Source: Fuerstiella sp. | GTDB lineage: Bacteria; Planctomycetota; Planctomycetia; Planctomycetales; Planctomycetaceae | Length of the DNA: 64,000 nt | Reading direction: 5' to 3' | Assembly (NCBI GenBank): GCA_022843805.1 | Contig: JALHMY010000001.1 | Coordinates: 70,008 to 134,007, forward strand | Shown: piece by piece, positions 43,727 to 52,985 of the stretch | How positions within the stretch are numbered: position 1 is the stretch's first letter | Layout of the letters: each line of letters starts with the position of its first letter | Notes under the pieces: model-generated | What the model was told of the DNA's origin: nothing | What the model saw: the letters and a program-made list of their open reading frames with translations, nothing else | Database searches by the model: none | Translations under genes and position numbers: made by a program

Positions 43727-45807
43727 TGGCCGTTATCTCCCGAGTTCGCTCTCTTGTTCTGTTCACCGTGATACTCACCACTGGCTTGACGAACGTGGAT
43801 GCTCAGACCGCGTCAGTCGGTGACGAGGGGCCAAACGTGGACTTCGCCGGTTTGGATATTCAGGCTTCAGCCGGCTGGGATGGCTATGTGGATGATTCAG
43901 CCCCGGTATCATTCTCGTTCCTGATATCAAACAATTCGGACCAGGTGATTGAAGGAACGCTGATTCTTGAAGATCCGCTCAATGGAAGGAAGATTGAGCT
44001 GGGTGAAATCTTTGTCGGCCCGAACAGTGTGAGACAATTTCAGTCCATTCAGGCAATGTCGAACTGGTATCAGTGCGTTGCGTCGCTCAGCGGCCGGAAC
44101 AAAACTTACTGGCGGCGTGAGCTTCCGCTTCACACCGGAAAAGACTTTTCCGCGGAAATCAACTATCTGCTGTTTGTCGATGACAGCGGTCGCTCGCTGC
44201 AGTTACCGGTCGATGAAACGGTATCGAACAGCTCCGGCCGTTTTCTGCCGCAACTCGGCAAAGGAAATCCGGTTCAGCCACTGTCTGCCAAAACCTGGCA
44301 GATACCCCGACATCCGGGCCCACTGACGGTTGTTCAGGCCATCGTATTTTCTGAACAGGCGGACGCCGACAGGCTGAATGACGTTCAGTGGGAGGCCATC
44401 GCCAAATGGATGTGTCTGGGGGGAACTGTATTTGTCTGCGAAAAGTCCACCGAGATCATCGATCGACTGAAAAAGGCGACTCCCCTTGAGATGCTGGCGC
44501 CGACCTCGTTCGAACAGCTGGCCGTCTATCGGTGTGGAGCTGGTTCTGTTCGGGCATATTCCGGGCAGCTGTTTTCGGCCAGTGATCTGGAAACACCCCG
44601 GCTGCTTGCTACAGCCACATCGCGTCTGACTTCGACAAATTTGGCGTCAATGATCAATTGGGCCCATCTGTCGTGGGGAGAGAACAGCAATTCGGATGTT
44701 ACTCGGATGCTTGTCGTCACCGTATTTGCCGGATACTGGCTAATGTCGGGCATCATTACTCTGATGATCTTTCGGCAAAGTCGCCGCCGGATTGCGATCT
44801 ATACGCTGACTGTTGTGGCCGGAGCGTGTGTGGCTGCAGCGGTACTGGGCGGCGTTCTTCGATCGAGTTATGGAGACCTGCGCTGGGCATCAATCACCCA
44901 GGCTGGCCCCGGCGGTATCGTTCAGCTTGGAAAGATTGATGTGCGTTCAGCTGGCGGTCGGAATACTCTGATGGCCGTACGAGGAAAGCATGCGGATCTG
45001 CAGCTGATGGAAGGCATGATTCGCGATCCCTATCCTTTCTATTATTTTGGTAATCAAACCTCGCATGATGCGTTTCCGCCTTTCCGATGGCACGAGAATC
45101 TGCAGCCTGACACCTCAGATGCTTACCAGATTCGAGTGCCTGTCACTCCCTGGGGTCAGCGCCGCACGTATGCAACGGGTTACGATTCGGAAGTTCGTCC
45201 GCTGGACGTTAGCCTGAAGTACGAGCCGCCGTCTGCTCAATGGGCAGGATCCGGTATTCTGCCGGGAAAATTTACTCTGACCGTCACCAGCCATCTGCCC
45301 TTTGATCTCGCCGAATGCACTCTGGTCATTGGAAGGACTGACGCCCTGCATACGGCAGGTAAGCAGTTTACCCGTCAGGGTTTCCAGCCCAGCACACAAG
45401 TGGTCGGAAGGCAAAGCGGCGTCCAGTTTCAGCGAGCCGATGCAAACGAGAGGTTTAGCAATATTCGCTCTTCTCACACTGTAACACAGGAATTTACCGA
45501 TCTGAGACTGCGCTACCGCGACAATAGTACATGGGGATTCAGCTCTGCTTCCGGTGTTGATATTGCTGACATCCGGAACAATGCGAGATCTGCACTCCCC
45601 CGGGCGATTGATGCCTGGATTGTCGGTAAACTGGCGATCTCACCTGTTCTTGCAATCGATGAAGAACACAGCGACTTTCAGCCTATGAACGAAAGCCACC
45701 TGTTCGTTCAGGAGATTCCTGCGGAGGCCCTTCCATTGGAATGGCTGCAATTCGAAGAAGAACGTCTTCAGCAACAGATCGATGCCGCATTAAAAGCCAG
45801 CAGATAA
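43723..45807 (+). CDS. Exported/membrane partner protein of the ABC exporter
   Basis: A 694-residue protein starting at GTG 43723 or, more likely, ATG 43726. A signal peptide (SLVLFTVILTTGLTNVDAQ) is followed by a beta-sandwich N-terminal domain (VSFSFLISNNSDQVIEGTLIL). A segment near residues 200-260 (WEAIAKWMCLGGTVFVCE) resembles the degenerate glutamine-amidotransferase-like fold of large ABC-associated membrane proteins. Two membrane helices lie at about 328-384 (VTVFAGYWLMSGIITLMIF and VVAGACVAAAVLGGVL), and a large C-terminal beta-rich domain follows. I do not recognise the family. The overlap with the permease implies one complex. Confidence 0.72.
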   Translation: MMAVISRVRSLVLFTVILTTGLTNVDAQTASVGDEGPNVDFAGLDIQASAGWDGYVDDSAPVSFSFLISNNSDQVIEGTLILEDPLNGRKIELGEIFVGPNSVRQFQSIQAMSNWYQCVASLSGRNKTYWRRELPLHTGKDFSAEINYLLFVDDSGRSLQLPVDETVSNSSGRFLPQLGKGNPVQPLSAKTWQIPRHPGPLTVVQAIVFSEQADADRLNDVQWEAIAKWMCLGGTVFVCEKSTEIIDRLKKATPLEMLAPTSFEQLAVYRCGAGSVRAYSGQLFSASDLETPRLLATATSRLTSTNLASMINWAHLSWGENSNSDVTRMLVVTVFAGYWLMSGIITLMIFRQSRRRIAIYTLTVVAGACVAAAVLGGVLRSSYGDLRWASITQAGPGGIVQLGKIDVRSAGGRNTLMAVRGKHADLQLMEGMIRDPYPFYYFGNQTSHDAFPPFRWHENLQPDTSDAYQIRVPVTPWGQRRTYATGYDSEVRPLDVSLKYEPPSAQWAGSGILPGKFTLTVTSHLPFDLAECTLVIGRTDALHTAGKQFTRQGFQPSTQVVGRQSGVQFQRADANERFSNIRSSHTVTQEFTDLRLRYRDNSTWGFSSASGVDIADIRNNARSALPRAIDAWIVGKLAISPVLAIDEEHSDFQPMNESHLFVQEIPAEALPLEWLQFEEERLQQQIDAALKASR

Positions 45808-45878
45808 TGGCGGATCCTTCGCGTCTTCCCGGTTGGTGGTAAAGTTTGGTGTCAGTTCACATCAGTGGAGCATGTCCC

Positions 45879-47390
45879 GTGAAAATCGTTTGTCGTGCAT
45901 TCATCCTCCTGGTCGGAGTTTTCTTTTCGCCTGGCCTGGTCGCCATTGCCGGAGATCTGGCCGTTCCAGGCCAGCCGGTTCAGATTGCGTCCCGCCGCGA
46001 ACTGTTTGCCGATCGCCTGCTTATTGAGCGACTCACGAATGCTCGCCTGCACCTGCATGAACCACGCATTGAAGAGATTGTTCTTCGCATGGACAAACCA
46101 TGGGAAGGTCCGCAGGCGGGTTATTCCACGGTGATCAAAGACAATGACCGTTACCTGATGTTTTATCGAGGTATCTCACAGCTCGGGCTGGACGGAAGTG
46201 ATCATGAGCGGACGTGTGTGGCGACGTCAGCCGATGGGATACACTGGACCAAACCGGAGCTCGGACTGTTTGAGTTTGAAGGCAGCCGGTCGAACAACAT
46301 TGTTCTGGCAAATGCAGCGCCAGCCACACACAATCTCTGTCCGATGCTGGATACAAAGCCGGGCGTTGAGAGCAGCGAACGTTTTAAGGCCGTGGGTGGA
46401 ACAGGCGATCAACTGTTTGGCTTCGTTTCCGCCGATGGAATTCACTGGAAGCGACTGCGTGATGAGCCGATTCTTTCGTCGAAAGATGTGCCGTTTGAAC
46501 ACATCCATCTGTTTGATTCTCAGAATCTTGTTTTCTGGTCAGACGCTGAGCAGAAGTATGTCTGCTATTTTCGTGTCTGGGATGGCCTGCGAAAGATTGC
46601 TCGATCAACAAGCAGCGACTTCCGCAACTGGACACCGGCTGTTCTGATGGAACAGATGCACGATGACGGGATTAATGGTCCGCGTCCGGCCCCGGCCGAG
46701 CATCTCTATACCAATCAGACATCGCCTTATTTTCGAGCTCCCCATCTTTATTTGGCTATTGCAGCAAGATTTTTCGAAGGGCGGCAGGTGCTGACAGAAT
46801 CACAGGCAAAGGAAATCAACGTCAATCCGGATTACTTTCGGGACACGTCAGACTCCGTGTTCATGACGTCTCGCGGGGGGCATACTTATGATCGAACTTT
46901 TCTGGAAGGGTATATCAAGCCGGGCATCGGCGCCAGAAACTGGGTCTCCAGGACCAATTATCCTGCGTTAAACATTGTGCAGACTGGTCCGGAGGAAATG
47001 TCGCTTTATGTGAACCATGACTATGCTCAGCCGACTTCTCACCTGCGACGGTACAGTCTTCGGCTGGACGGTTTCGCTTCGGTTCGGGCCGGAGCAGGTG
47101 GCGGCGAACTGATCACGAGACCGCTCGTCTTCTCCGGTCGTGAACTGCAAATTAACTTTGCAACGTCGGCCGGGGGTGGCATTCGGTTCGAGATTCAGGA
47201 AGCGAATGGCAGCGTGGTTCCGGGATTCTCGATGGACGACTGCCAGGAGCAGATAGGGAACGAGATCAGTCGAACCGTGACATGGAAGAGCGGGGCTGAT
47301 CTTTCGAAAGTTTCCGGCAGACCCGTTCGGCTGCGGGTGGAAGTCCGGGATGCGGACCTGTTTGCTATCCAGTTTTCAGCGTCGCGATAA
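45879..47390 (+). CDS. Exported five-bladed-propeller glycosidase-like protein
   Basis: A 503-residue protein from GTG 45879, which starts directly before the signal peptide FILLVGVFFSPGLVAIAG; the longer frame from 45846 would bury it. The first domain has repeats of the GH32/GH43/GH68-like fold: YLMFYRGISQ, CVATSADGIHWTKPELGL, LFGFVSADGIHWKRL and YVCYFRVWDG. The C-terminal part is a beta-sandwich, with LRLDGFASVRAGAGGGELITR, split at the Gly run. The catalytic acids cannot be named with certainty. It lies 71 bp behind the ABC operon and a hairpin follows. Confidence 0.75.
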   Translation: MKIVCRAFILLVGVFFSPGLVAIAGDLAVPGQPVQIASRRELFADRLLIERLTNARLHLHEPRIEEIVLRMDKPWEGPQAGYSTVIKDNDRYLMFYRGISQLGLDGSDHERTCVATSADGIHWTKPELGLFEFEGSRSNNIVLANAAPATHNLCPMLDTKPGVESSERFKAVGGTGDQLFGFVSADGIHWKRLRDEPILSSKDVPFEHIHLFDSQNLVFWSDAEQKYVCYFRVWDGLRKIARSTSSDFRNWTPAVLMEQMHDDGINGPRPAPAEHLYTNQTSPYFRAPHLYLAIAARFFEGRQVLTESQAKEINVNPDYFRDTSDSVFMTSRGGHTYDRTFLEGYIKPGIGARNWVSRTNYPALNIVQTGPEEMSLYVNHDYAQPTSHLRRYSLRLDGFASVRAGAGGGELITRPLVFSGRELQINFATSAGGGIRFEIQEANGSVVPGFSMDDCQEQIGNEISRTVTWKSGADLSKVSGRPVRLRVEVRDADLFAIQFSASR

Positions 47391-47451
47391 ACCACCCGAA
47401 ATTTTTGTAGAACGCTGAAGCCGTCGGGAAACAGATTGCTGAACGAAGAAA

Positions 47452-47474
47452 GCTCGACCTTTGTTGGGTCGAGC
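47452..47474 (+). terminator. Possible terminator hairpin between convergent genes
   Basis: An 8-bp perfect stem, 47452-47459 with 47467-47474 (GCTCGACC and its complement), with a 7-nt loop. It lies 61 bp after the glycosidase-like gene and 82 bp before the end of the convergent protease gene. Only a loose T-rich segment (GCGTTTTGG) follows, so termination is plausible but not certain. Confidence 0.45.
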
Positions 47475-47555
47475 CTTCAGTGCGTTTTGGCTGGCGTACG
47501 GTCAGCAGACTGCGGGACACTGGTGCCTGATTTAAGGGGTTACGGATTTGCCCGC

Positions 47556-49259
47556 TTACTGATCTGCCTGCAGCGACTGAATGACTTCATCGGAACCTGC
47601 CTTGATTTCTTCATTCTCCGGGTCGAGTTTCATGGCCCGATTCAGGTGTTTTCTTCCGGACTTTGGATCGCCATTGGCGACCATGGCGAGGCCGTAATAG
47701 TAGTTCGTCCATGAGTCATCCGGCAGAGCTTTCAGTGCCACGGTGAGCAACTGCAGCGATTCGTCGAATTTCTGCTGGATGATCAGAACGGCTCCCAGAT
47801 CCCGGTGAGCTTCCGGATGATCGCTCTGCAGCGACAGAGTCCGCCGGTAAAAATTCTCGGCTTCTTCGTATTTCTGCAATCCCTCGAATGCTGATCCGAC
47901 CGAGTAGTTGGTTTCGGCATCTTCCGAATACTGTCCAAAAACGGGCTGTAATCTGTCCAGACCTTCCTGAAAATTTCCCAGCTGGATATCAGAGATCGCG
48001 AGCCCTCGAATTGCTTCGTTAGAGCCTGGATCCTGTTTGCAGGCCGTCACGTAATCCTTGTGTGCAGCTTCCGGATCACCCCATTCCAAACGTGTGGCAG
48101 CCCGGCGAAGCAGATAATCAAGACATTCCGGGTCGTTCCGCAGAGCACTGGTGAAGTGAGCAATGCTGGTTTCATATTCACCTGCTGCTCTGGTCACTTC
48201 GCCCAGTCCGCAGTGAGCATCACCGCTTTGTGGATCCAGTTTCAGAGCTTCTTCGAAATCACCTTTGGCGCTGTCCATGTCGTCTTTCTGGATCCAGCAC
48301 CATCCTCTCACAGCATAAATACCTGAGGACTTGCCGTTGAGTTTCAGGGCGGCAGTGGCGAGACGGAGTGCAATGGAGGGCCTGGATTCGCCGAGATGTC
48401 GTTCTGCGGCGAATAACAGATCCTCTTCCGTTTTCGGGTTCACACATCGAAGTCCATCGGCCAGATAGGCGTTCAGGGCTTCCAGGTCAACATAGATACT
48501 AATCAGACGGGCATCGGTGCGATGTCCTTCAACAACTGCCACGACATTGCCGTCATCATCACAAACAGGACCGCCGCTGTTTCCCTGGTTTGTCGCCATG
48601 TCGGATTCCAGCAGCATACACTCGAAATTGTTTGCCAGTTGTCCGCGAGCGACCTGCCGCACGTAGCCGGTGGAGTAGATCCACAGGCTCTTCGATCCAA
48701 CGGTATTTCCTGCGATTGAATGAATTCGCTGACCCGGCGTGGCACTGGCAGGAGCGAGTGGCAGGGCGGGATTCTCCCCGGAAAGTCGATCCAGCTGGAT
48801 TATTGCCAGGTCACTTTTCTGATCACTGTCGGCGACAACTCCACGAATGGCACGGGAAGGAGTCAGTGAGTCCATATCGGTCACAAGCCGACCGTCGACG
48901 AACTCGGGAAAGAACACCCGGCATTCCTCCAGGCCTTCGATCACATGATGGTTGGTCACCATCAGTCGACGTTCTGCATCCAGCACCCAGCCGGTACCGG
49001 TTGATACGCTTCCGTCGGGATGGTTGCAGACAATGAGGCCGGTACTGCGAACGATCCGGTTGTAGACGGGATTACCCGGTACCTGTCCCTGACTGACTGT
49101 TTTGGAAGAACTCTTTTCCGCGGGAATATTCTGTTTTTCCCGAACTATCTGAGGCCGGGTGGGCGTTTTTTGTGCATGAGCAGCCGCGGGCAGAATAACG
49201 GTGACAGCAATCAGAAACAGGGTGGCAGCAATCCACCGACAACGGATTTCGTGAGTCAT
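47556..49259 (-). CDS. Exported trypsin-like protease with TPR tail
   Basis: A 567-residue protein from ATG 49259 (AAGG before it; a longer frame from 49322 would overlap the next gene). After a signal peptide (AATLFLIAVTVILPAAAHAQ), residues to about 280 form a DegP/trypsin-type serine protease: TNHHVIEG (His), SDLAIIQLD (Asp) and NQGNSGGPVCDD (Ser). Six to eight TPR units follow, such as DAHCGLGEVTRAAGEYETSI and TNYYYGLAMVANGDPKSGRK. No PDZ domain is present. It probably acts in the periplasm. It is the last gene of the chemosensory run, 37 bp downstream of the ExxN gene, though its link to chemosensing is unclear. Confidence 0.87.
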   Translation of the reverse strand: MTHEIRCRWIAATLFLIAVTVILPAAAHAQKTPTRPQIVREKQNIPAEKSSSKTVSQGQVPGNPVYNRIVRSTGLIVCNHPDGSVSTGTGWVLDAERRLMVTNHHVIEGLEECRVFFPEFVDGRLVTDMDSLTPSRAIRGVVADSDQKSDLAIIQLDRLSGENPALPLAPASATPGQRIHSIAGNTVGSKSLWIYSTGYVRQVARGQLANNFECMLLESDMATNQGNSGGPVCDDDGNVVAVVEGHRTDARLISIYVDLEALNAYLADGLRCVNPKTEEDLLFAAERHLGESRPSIALRLATAALKLNGKSSGIYAVRGWCWIQKDDMDSAKGDFEEALKLDPQSGDAHCGLGEVTRAAGEYETSIAHFTSALRNDPECLDYLLRRAATRLEWGDPEAAHKDYVTACKQDPGSNEAIRGLAISDIQLGNFQEGLDRLQPVFGQYSEDAETNYSVGSAFEGLQKYEEAENFYRRTLSLQSDHPEAHRDLGAVLIIQQKFDESLQLLTVALKALPDDSWTNYYYGLAMVANGDPKSGRKHLNRAMKLDPENEEIKAGSDEVIQSLQADQ

Positions 49260-49296
49260 AAGGTGCGCCTTCTCGCATGGAACCGGGGATTGAGCT

Positions 49297-49758
49297 TTAA
49301 AGAGATCCTGCCAGCATCGCACCGCCGCTGTAGCGCGGGATTTGCACGGTGTAGCGGGCCGTTTCGGTCAGTGCAGGAGACGGAGTACCTGCCGGGCAGA
49401 CTTTCAGATCACTCAGTGACAGACGTTCCTTGCTCTGCTCAGAGAACAGATTGACGCAGACGTTCAGCACTTCGTAGAGATTCACTCGAATATTGTCAGG
49501 CACATTTCCGGTCTTGGTGGATTCGTTGGCAACCCCCGCAGGAATCATGGAGAAGGCGGCGCCAAGCGAATTGGCAAGCCCCAGATCGCAGGCCAGAACG
49601 CGACGGACATCGTTGGAATCATTCACATAGCTGGCCAGCACAAACGGTTTGGAAAGATCGGGGCCTGAGACAGCAGTCTTGGCCTGAACTCCCTCACCCA
49701 GGAGGCATTGCATCAGTTTGAGCACGTTGTCGAGAGAAGGCAGAGTTTTTTCAGACAC
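49297..49758 (-). CDS. Small protein with CheC/CheX-like ExxN motif
   Basis: A 153-residue soluble protein, not recognised with certainty. The stretch ACDLGLANSLGAAFSMIPAG is followed by NLYEVLNVCVNLF, where E96 and N99 form an ExxN motif as in the CheC/CheX phosphatases (compare GEIVNMVGGN in the CheX at 50295). The order of elements also fits: strand, helix, then the ExxN helix, then LSDLKVCP. It lies 19 bp downstream of a cheY gene. It may be a second CheX/CheC-like phosphatase or a non-catalytic CheY-binding relative; this is inference. Confidence 0.6.
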   Translation of the reverse strand: MSEKTLPSLDNVLKLMQCLLGEGVQAKTAVSGPDLSKPFVLASYVNDSNDVRRVLACDLGLANSLGAAFSMIPAGVANESTKTGNVPDNIRVNLYEVLNVCVNLFSEQSKERLSLSDLKVCPAGTPSPALTETARYTVQIPRYSGGAMLAGSL

Positions 49759-49777
49759 AGGGTCACCTCAGGCTGTC

Positions 49778-50140
49778 TTACGCCAACAGTGGGCTAAGGG
49801 CAGCTTCGAAAGAATTGGAAGTGAAGGGTTTTGTCACAAGAAAAGCTGCGCCGGCATCTTCGGCTTCCTTACGCACTTCAGGACTGCTTTCTGACGTAAT
49901 GAAACCGAACCGAATCGTATTTCCCGCTTCTCGCAGTTTCTTCAGCAGTTCGATGCCTTTCATTTCCGGCATGTTCCAGTCGGAAAGTACGAGATCCGGT
50001 TTCTGATCGGCAATCACCGTCAGTGCTTCGGCTCCGTTATTGGCTTCAATGGTCTGGAAATTGGCCAGACCGGTTTGTTTAAGGGTGCGGATGACAATCA
50101 TTCGCATCGCTTTACTGTCGTCAACAACAAGGATCTTCAT
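49778..50140 (-). CDS. cheY: CheY-like response regulator
   Basis: A 120-residue single receiver domain. The acidic pocket is D7, D8; the phospho-acceptor is D54 in LSDWNMP; a switch Thr/Ser lies in FGFITSES (T82) and the conserved Lys is K104 in VTKPF. No output domain is present, as expected for a diffusible chemotaxis regulator. It lies between the cheX gene and the ExxN gene and is the second of two CheY genes in the locus (the other at 53917-54300). An ATG is preceded by a GGGAG. Confidence 0.93.
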   Translation of the reverse strand: MKILVVDDSKAMRMIVIRTLKQTGLANFQTIEANNGAEALTVIADQKPDLVLSDWNMPEMKGIELLKKLREAGNTIRFGFITSESSPEVRKEAEDAGAAFLVTKPFTSNSFEAALSPLLA

Positions 50141-50294
50141 TTCAAATGCTCCCTTTTACTTAATCAGCGTCCGAACGCTGTATGCAGCTGTTTAAAACAT
50201 TAGCTCAGGAAATCTGGTTTGCACCGTTCGCTGACGGTTCGAGGCCACGTTGTCGCCGCGCTTCGTCGAAGGAACGTGATATCAGGCTGTCTTC

Positions 50295-50747
50295 TCAGCC
50301 GGGAATTGCCGACTTGTCCAGCAGTCGTACGATCAGCGGGTCACCCTGACAGTTGTGCGCGACTGTAATGCCGACGAAATCAGCGCCGAATGGAGGCTCA
50401 CCGCCCGTATTGCCGACGCATGGCAGAGACAGACTGGATTCGCCTTCGACGATTCCCTTCAGGTTGCCACCCACCATATTGACTATCTCCCCAACGGCAT
50501 CGCGAATCTCTTCTTCCGACAATGCTGCTTCTTCGGTCGCGAACATGGTGGAAGCGATGATTTTCGCGGTTGTCCGCGGAGCCAGAACCTGGACGAGTGA
50601 ATCCCATCCTCCGGAGATCCGGATGACGGCAGACACAGCGTCTGTTTCGTCGCAGCAGGCCTGGTCAGTGGGAACCATGTCCAGCCCCAGCATTCCGGAG
50701 CAGACATCGTTGACCACCTGCTGCAGTGTTTGAGCATCGATCGACAT
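50295..50747 (-). CDS. cheX: CheX-like CheY-P phosphatase
   Basis: A 150-residue protein of the CheC/CheX family. The catalytic helix reads DAVGEIVNMVGGNLKG with E87 and N90, the pair that activates water for CheY-phosphate hydrolysis. Upstream, GWDSLVQVLAPRTTAKIIAS fits the family's strand and helix. Only one ExxN helix is visible, as in CheX (CheC has two). It lies between cheR and cheY, close enough (12 bp from cheR) to be cotranscribed. The assignment is by motif. Confidence 0.82.
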   Translation of the reverse strand: MSIDAQTLQQVVNDVCSGMLGLDMVPTDQACCDETDAVSAVIRISGGWDSLVQVLAPRTTAKIIASTMFATEEAALSEEEIRDAVGEIVNMVGGNLKGIVEGESSLSLPCVGNTGGEPPFGADFVGITVAHNCQGDPLIVRLLDKSAIPG

Positions 50748-50759
50748 AAGGTAAAAATC

Positions 50760-51584
50760 CTAAACTGTGACCGGTCTGAAACAGACGGTCTTTCCAACGG
50801 GTTCTCTCACAAAAGGAACATTCAGCGTGATCAGGGTTTCGCCGCCACCCAGAAACAGGTAACCATCCGGACGCAGCACTTTATGAACCCGCGTCAGAAT
50901 TCGTTCTTTGGAAGGCTGATCAAAGTAGATCAGCACATTCCTCAGGAACACCACATCGAAACTCGCCAGAGTTGGCCATGCGGAAGCGAGGTTCATTCGT
51001 CTGGCATCGATCATTCGTCGCAGCTCCGCCCGAGCCTGCCACTGAGTGCCGTGTCTTTCAAAGTGTTTGATCAGCAGCGGCGCCGGTAAACCTCGATTGA
51101 CTTCGAACTGACTGTAAGTGCCGTCTGTAGTCCGTTTGACCATTTCATCGGAAAGATCTGTGGCCTGAATACGGACGTTCCATGCGGCCAGTTCATTAAA
51201 AGAATCCCTGATGGTCATCGCGATACTATAGGCCTCCTGCCCGCTGGACGATGCTCCACTCCAGATCGACAGTGATTTCGCACCCGATCGCTTTTTGATC
51301 AATTCGGGCAGGATGACTGTGCGAAGAGCATCGAATGGCTGCATATCCCTGAAGAAGCTGGTTTCGTTGATCGTCATCGCTTCAGCGACCTGATCATGCA
51401 GAGCGCCTGTCGGACGACGACGCAGTTCTGCCACGAGACGTTCAACATTCGGCAGACCGGCGGTCTTCGCAACCGGGGAAAGCCGGGACTCCAGAAGGTA
51501 ATCCTGGTTGGTGGAAATCACATTGCCCGACTTTTCAGCGATGAGCGTCTTCAGGTAGGCGATATCAGGAGTTGCCAGTGGCAT
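50760..51584 (-). CDS. cheR: Chemoreceptor methyltransferase CheR
   Basis: A 274-residue SAM-dependent methyltransferase that methylates glutamates on MCPs. It has the N-terminal helical CheR domain, then NETSFFRDMQPFDALR, SLSIWSGASSSGQEAYSIAM (the SAM motif, here with Ser for the usual Cys), IQATDLSDEM and FDVVFLRNVLIYFD. The C-terminus is GYLFLGGGETL. No TPR or pentapeptide-binding extension is present. It follows cheB after 45 bp and precedes cheX by 12 bp. Confidence 0.94.
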   Translation of the reverse strand: MPLATPDIAYLKTLIAEKSGNVISTNQDYLLESRLSPVAKTAGLPNVERLVAELRRRPTGALHDQVAEAMTINETSFFRDMQPFDALRTVILPELIKKRSGAKSLSIWSGASSSGQEAYSIAMTIRDSFNELAAWNVRIQATDLSDEMVKRTTDGTYSQFEVNRGLPAPLLIKHFERHGTQWQARAELRRMIDARRMNLASAWPTLASFDVVFLRNVLIYFDQPSKERILTRVHKVLRPDGYLFLGGGETLITLNVPFVREPVGKTVCFRPVTV

Positions 51585-51629
51585 TTTCTTTATCCAATGT
51601 AAGACGAGTGTGGAAACCGGGGCTGAGCC

Positions 51630-52880
51630 TTACACGCCTGCAGCGGTAAGTGTCATGGACCCGCGAATGCGAGTCATAATGGCGGTATGCATCTCACTGA
51701 GCGGTACGACCGCGTCTGCCAGGCCTGCATCCGCCACACTTCGGGGCATTCCCCAGACAACCGAACTCGCCTCATCCTGAACCAGTATGCTGGCACCCAG
51801 CTGACTTAACTTCTGGCAGCCTGCAGTACCGTCCTTACCCATGCCGGTCAGTACAACGGCCAGCGCACTGCCGCCATACACATCAGCAACCGATCGAAAC
51901 AGCACATCCACAGCCGGCCGACAGGAATTCTCCGGAGCTGCCTTAGTCGTTTTGATCACCACGTTTGTTCCATCCCGCGCAACGATCATGTGAAAATCAC
52001 CTGGAGCAACCCAGACTTCACCGGGCCGCACGATCGCTCCATCAAAGCCCTCCCGGACGGTCAGCCGTGCACCACGGTCAAGGCGTTCGGCCAGTAACTG
52101 TGTGAATACGGGAGGCATATGCTGGGTAATTAATACGGGAACATTGAGGTCTCCCGGAAGACGACTCACCACGTCGGCCAGTGCATTCGGCCCCCCTGTG
52201 GAGGAGCCAATCGCCAGAACGCTGATCTGACCTGCCCGGCGACGACTGGCAGCAGTGGCGATTCGGCCAGTATCCGCCGGACGTTCCGTTCGTATTTCCG
52301 GCTGGATTTGTGGACGAGTCTCCGGATAAACCTGTGGCCGCATGGCCGGCGCCGGAGTCGGTATCGCCGGAACCGGAGCTGGTACTGCTGGTACTGTTCC
52401 GGAAGGACGGACGGCAACGGCATTCCGCGGAATGGACATTGATACGGCAGGCTCTTTCGGGGTCTTGTGACGTTTGCCCCACTGCCGGATCTTGGGTACC
52501 ACCTCGTTACGAAGATACTCCATCGCCTTGTCAACATGTCCCACACCCGTGGGCTTTGGAACATAGTCCGTTGCACCGGCGGCGAGTGCATCGAGTGTTG
52601 CTTCACCTCCGCGAACAGTCAGAGTGCTGAACATCACAACCGGAACCGATGCGTTAATGCAGCGAATGGTTCGAAGTGCTTCGATGCCATTGATAACCGG
52701 CATATCAACGTCCAGCAGAACCACATCCGGTTTCTGTGCACGAAAGAAAGCGATTGCTTCTTCACCATTTGCCGCCGCGCCAACAACTTCAAGATCCGGT
52801 TCTGCAGAAATCGTTTCCAGCAGAATACGTCGAGTGACGCTCGAATCATCAGCTATCAGCACGCGAATATTCTTGGACAT
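51630..52880 (-). CDS. cheB: Chemoreceptor methylesterase/deamidase CheB
   Basis: A 416-residue CheB from ATG 52880; the longer frame from 52925 adds 15 residues without function. The receiver domain has D11, D12 and D57 (VLLDVDMPVING). A Pro/Ala-rich linker of about 70 residues (PAPVPAIPTPAP) follows, unusually long. The C-terminal esterase has the Ser motif IGSSTGGPNAL, the His in ITQHMPPVFT, and the Asp in VVLTGMGKDGTAG. It removes methyl groups from MCPs when phosphorylated by CheA. It lies between the HDOD gene and cheR. Confidence 0.95.
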   Translation of the reverse strand: MSKNIRVLIADDSSVTRRILLETISAEPDLEVVGAAANGEEAIAFFRAQKPDVVLLDVDMPVINGIEALRTIRCINASVPVVMFSTLTVRGGEATLDALAAGATDYVPKPTGVGHVDKAMEYLRNEVVPKIRQWGKRHKTPKEPAVSMSIPRNAVAVRPSGTVPAVPAPVPAIPTPAPAMRPQVYPETRPQIQPEIRTERPADTGRIATAASRRRAGQISVLAIGSSTGGPNALADVVSRLPGDLNVPVLITQHMPPVFTQLLAERLDRGARLTVREGFDGAIVRPGEVWVAPGDFHMIVARDGTNVVIKTTKAAPENSCRPAVDVLFRSVADVYGGSALAVVLTGMGKDGTAGCQKLSQLGASILVQDEASSVVWGMPRSVADAGLADAVVPLSEMHTAIMTRIRGSMTLTAAGV

Positions 52881-52985
52881 CAGTTCACTCCGTACATAAC
52901 CAACACTCTCAGGGCGTCCCGCCATTTCCTGAATTCAATTTCAGGACAGGTAACCCCAGGCAATGGTGCCCTTTCGATTACTAAC

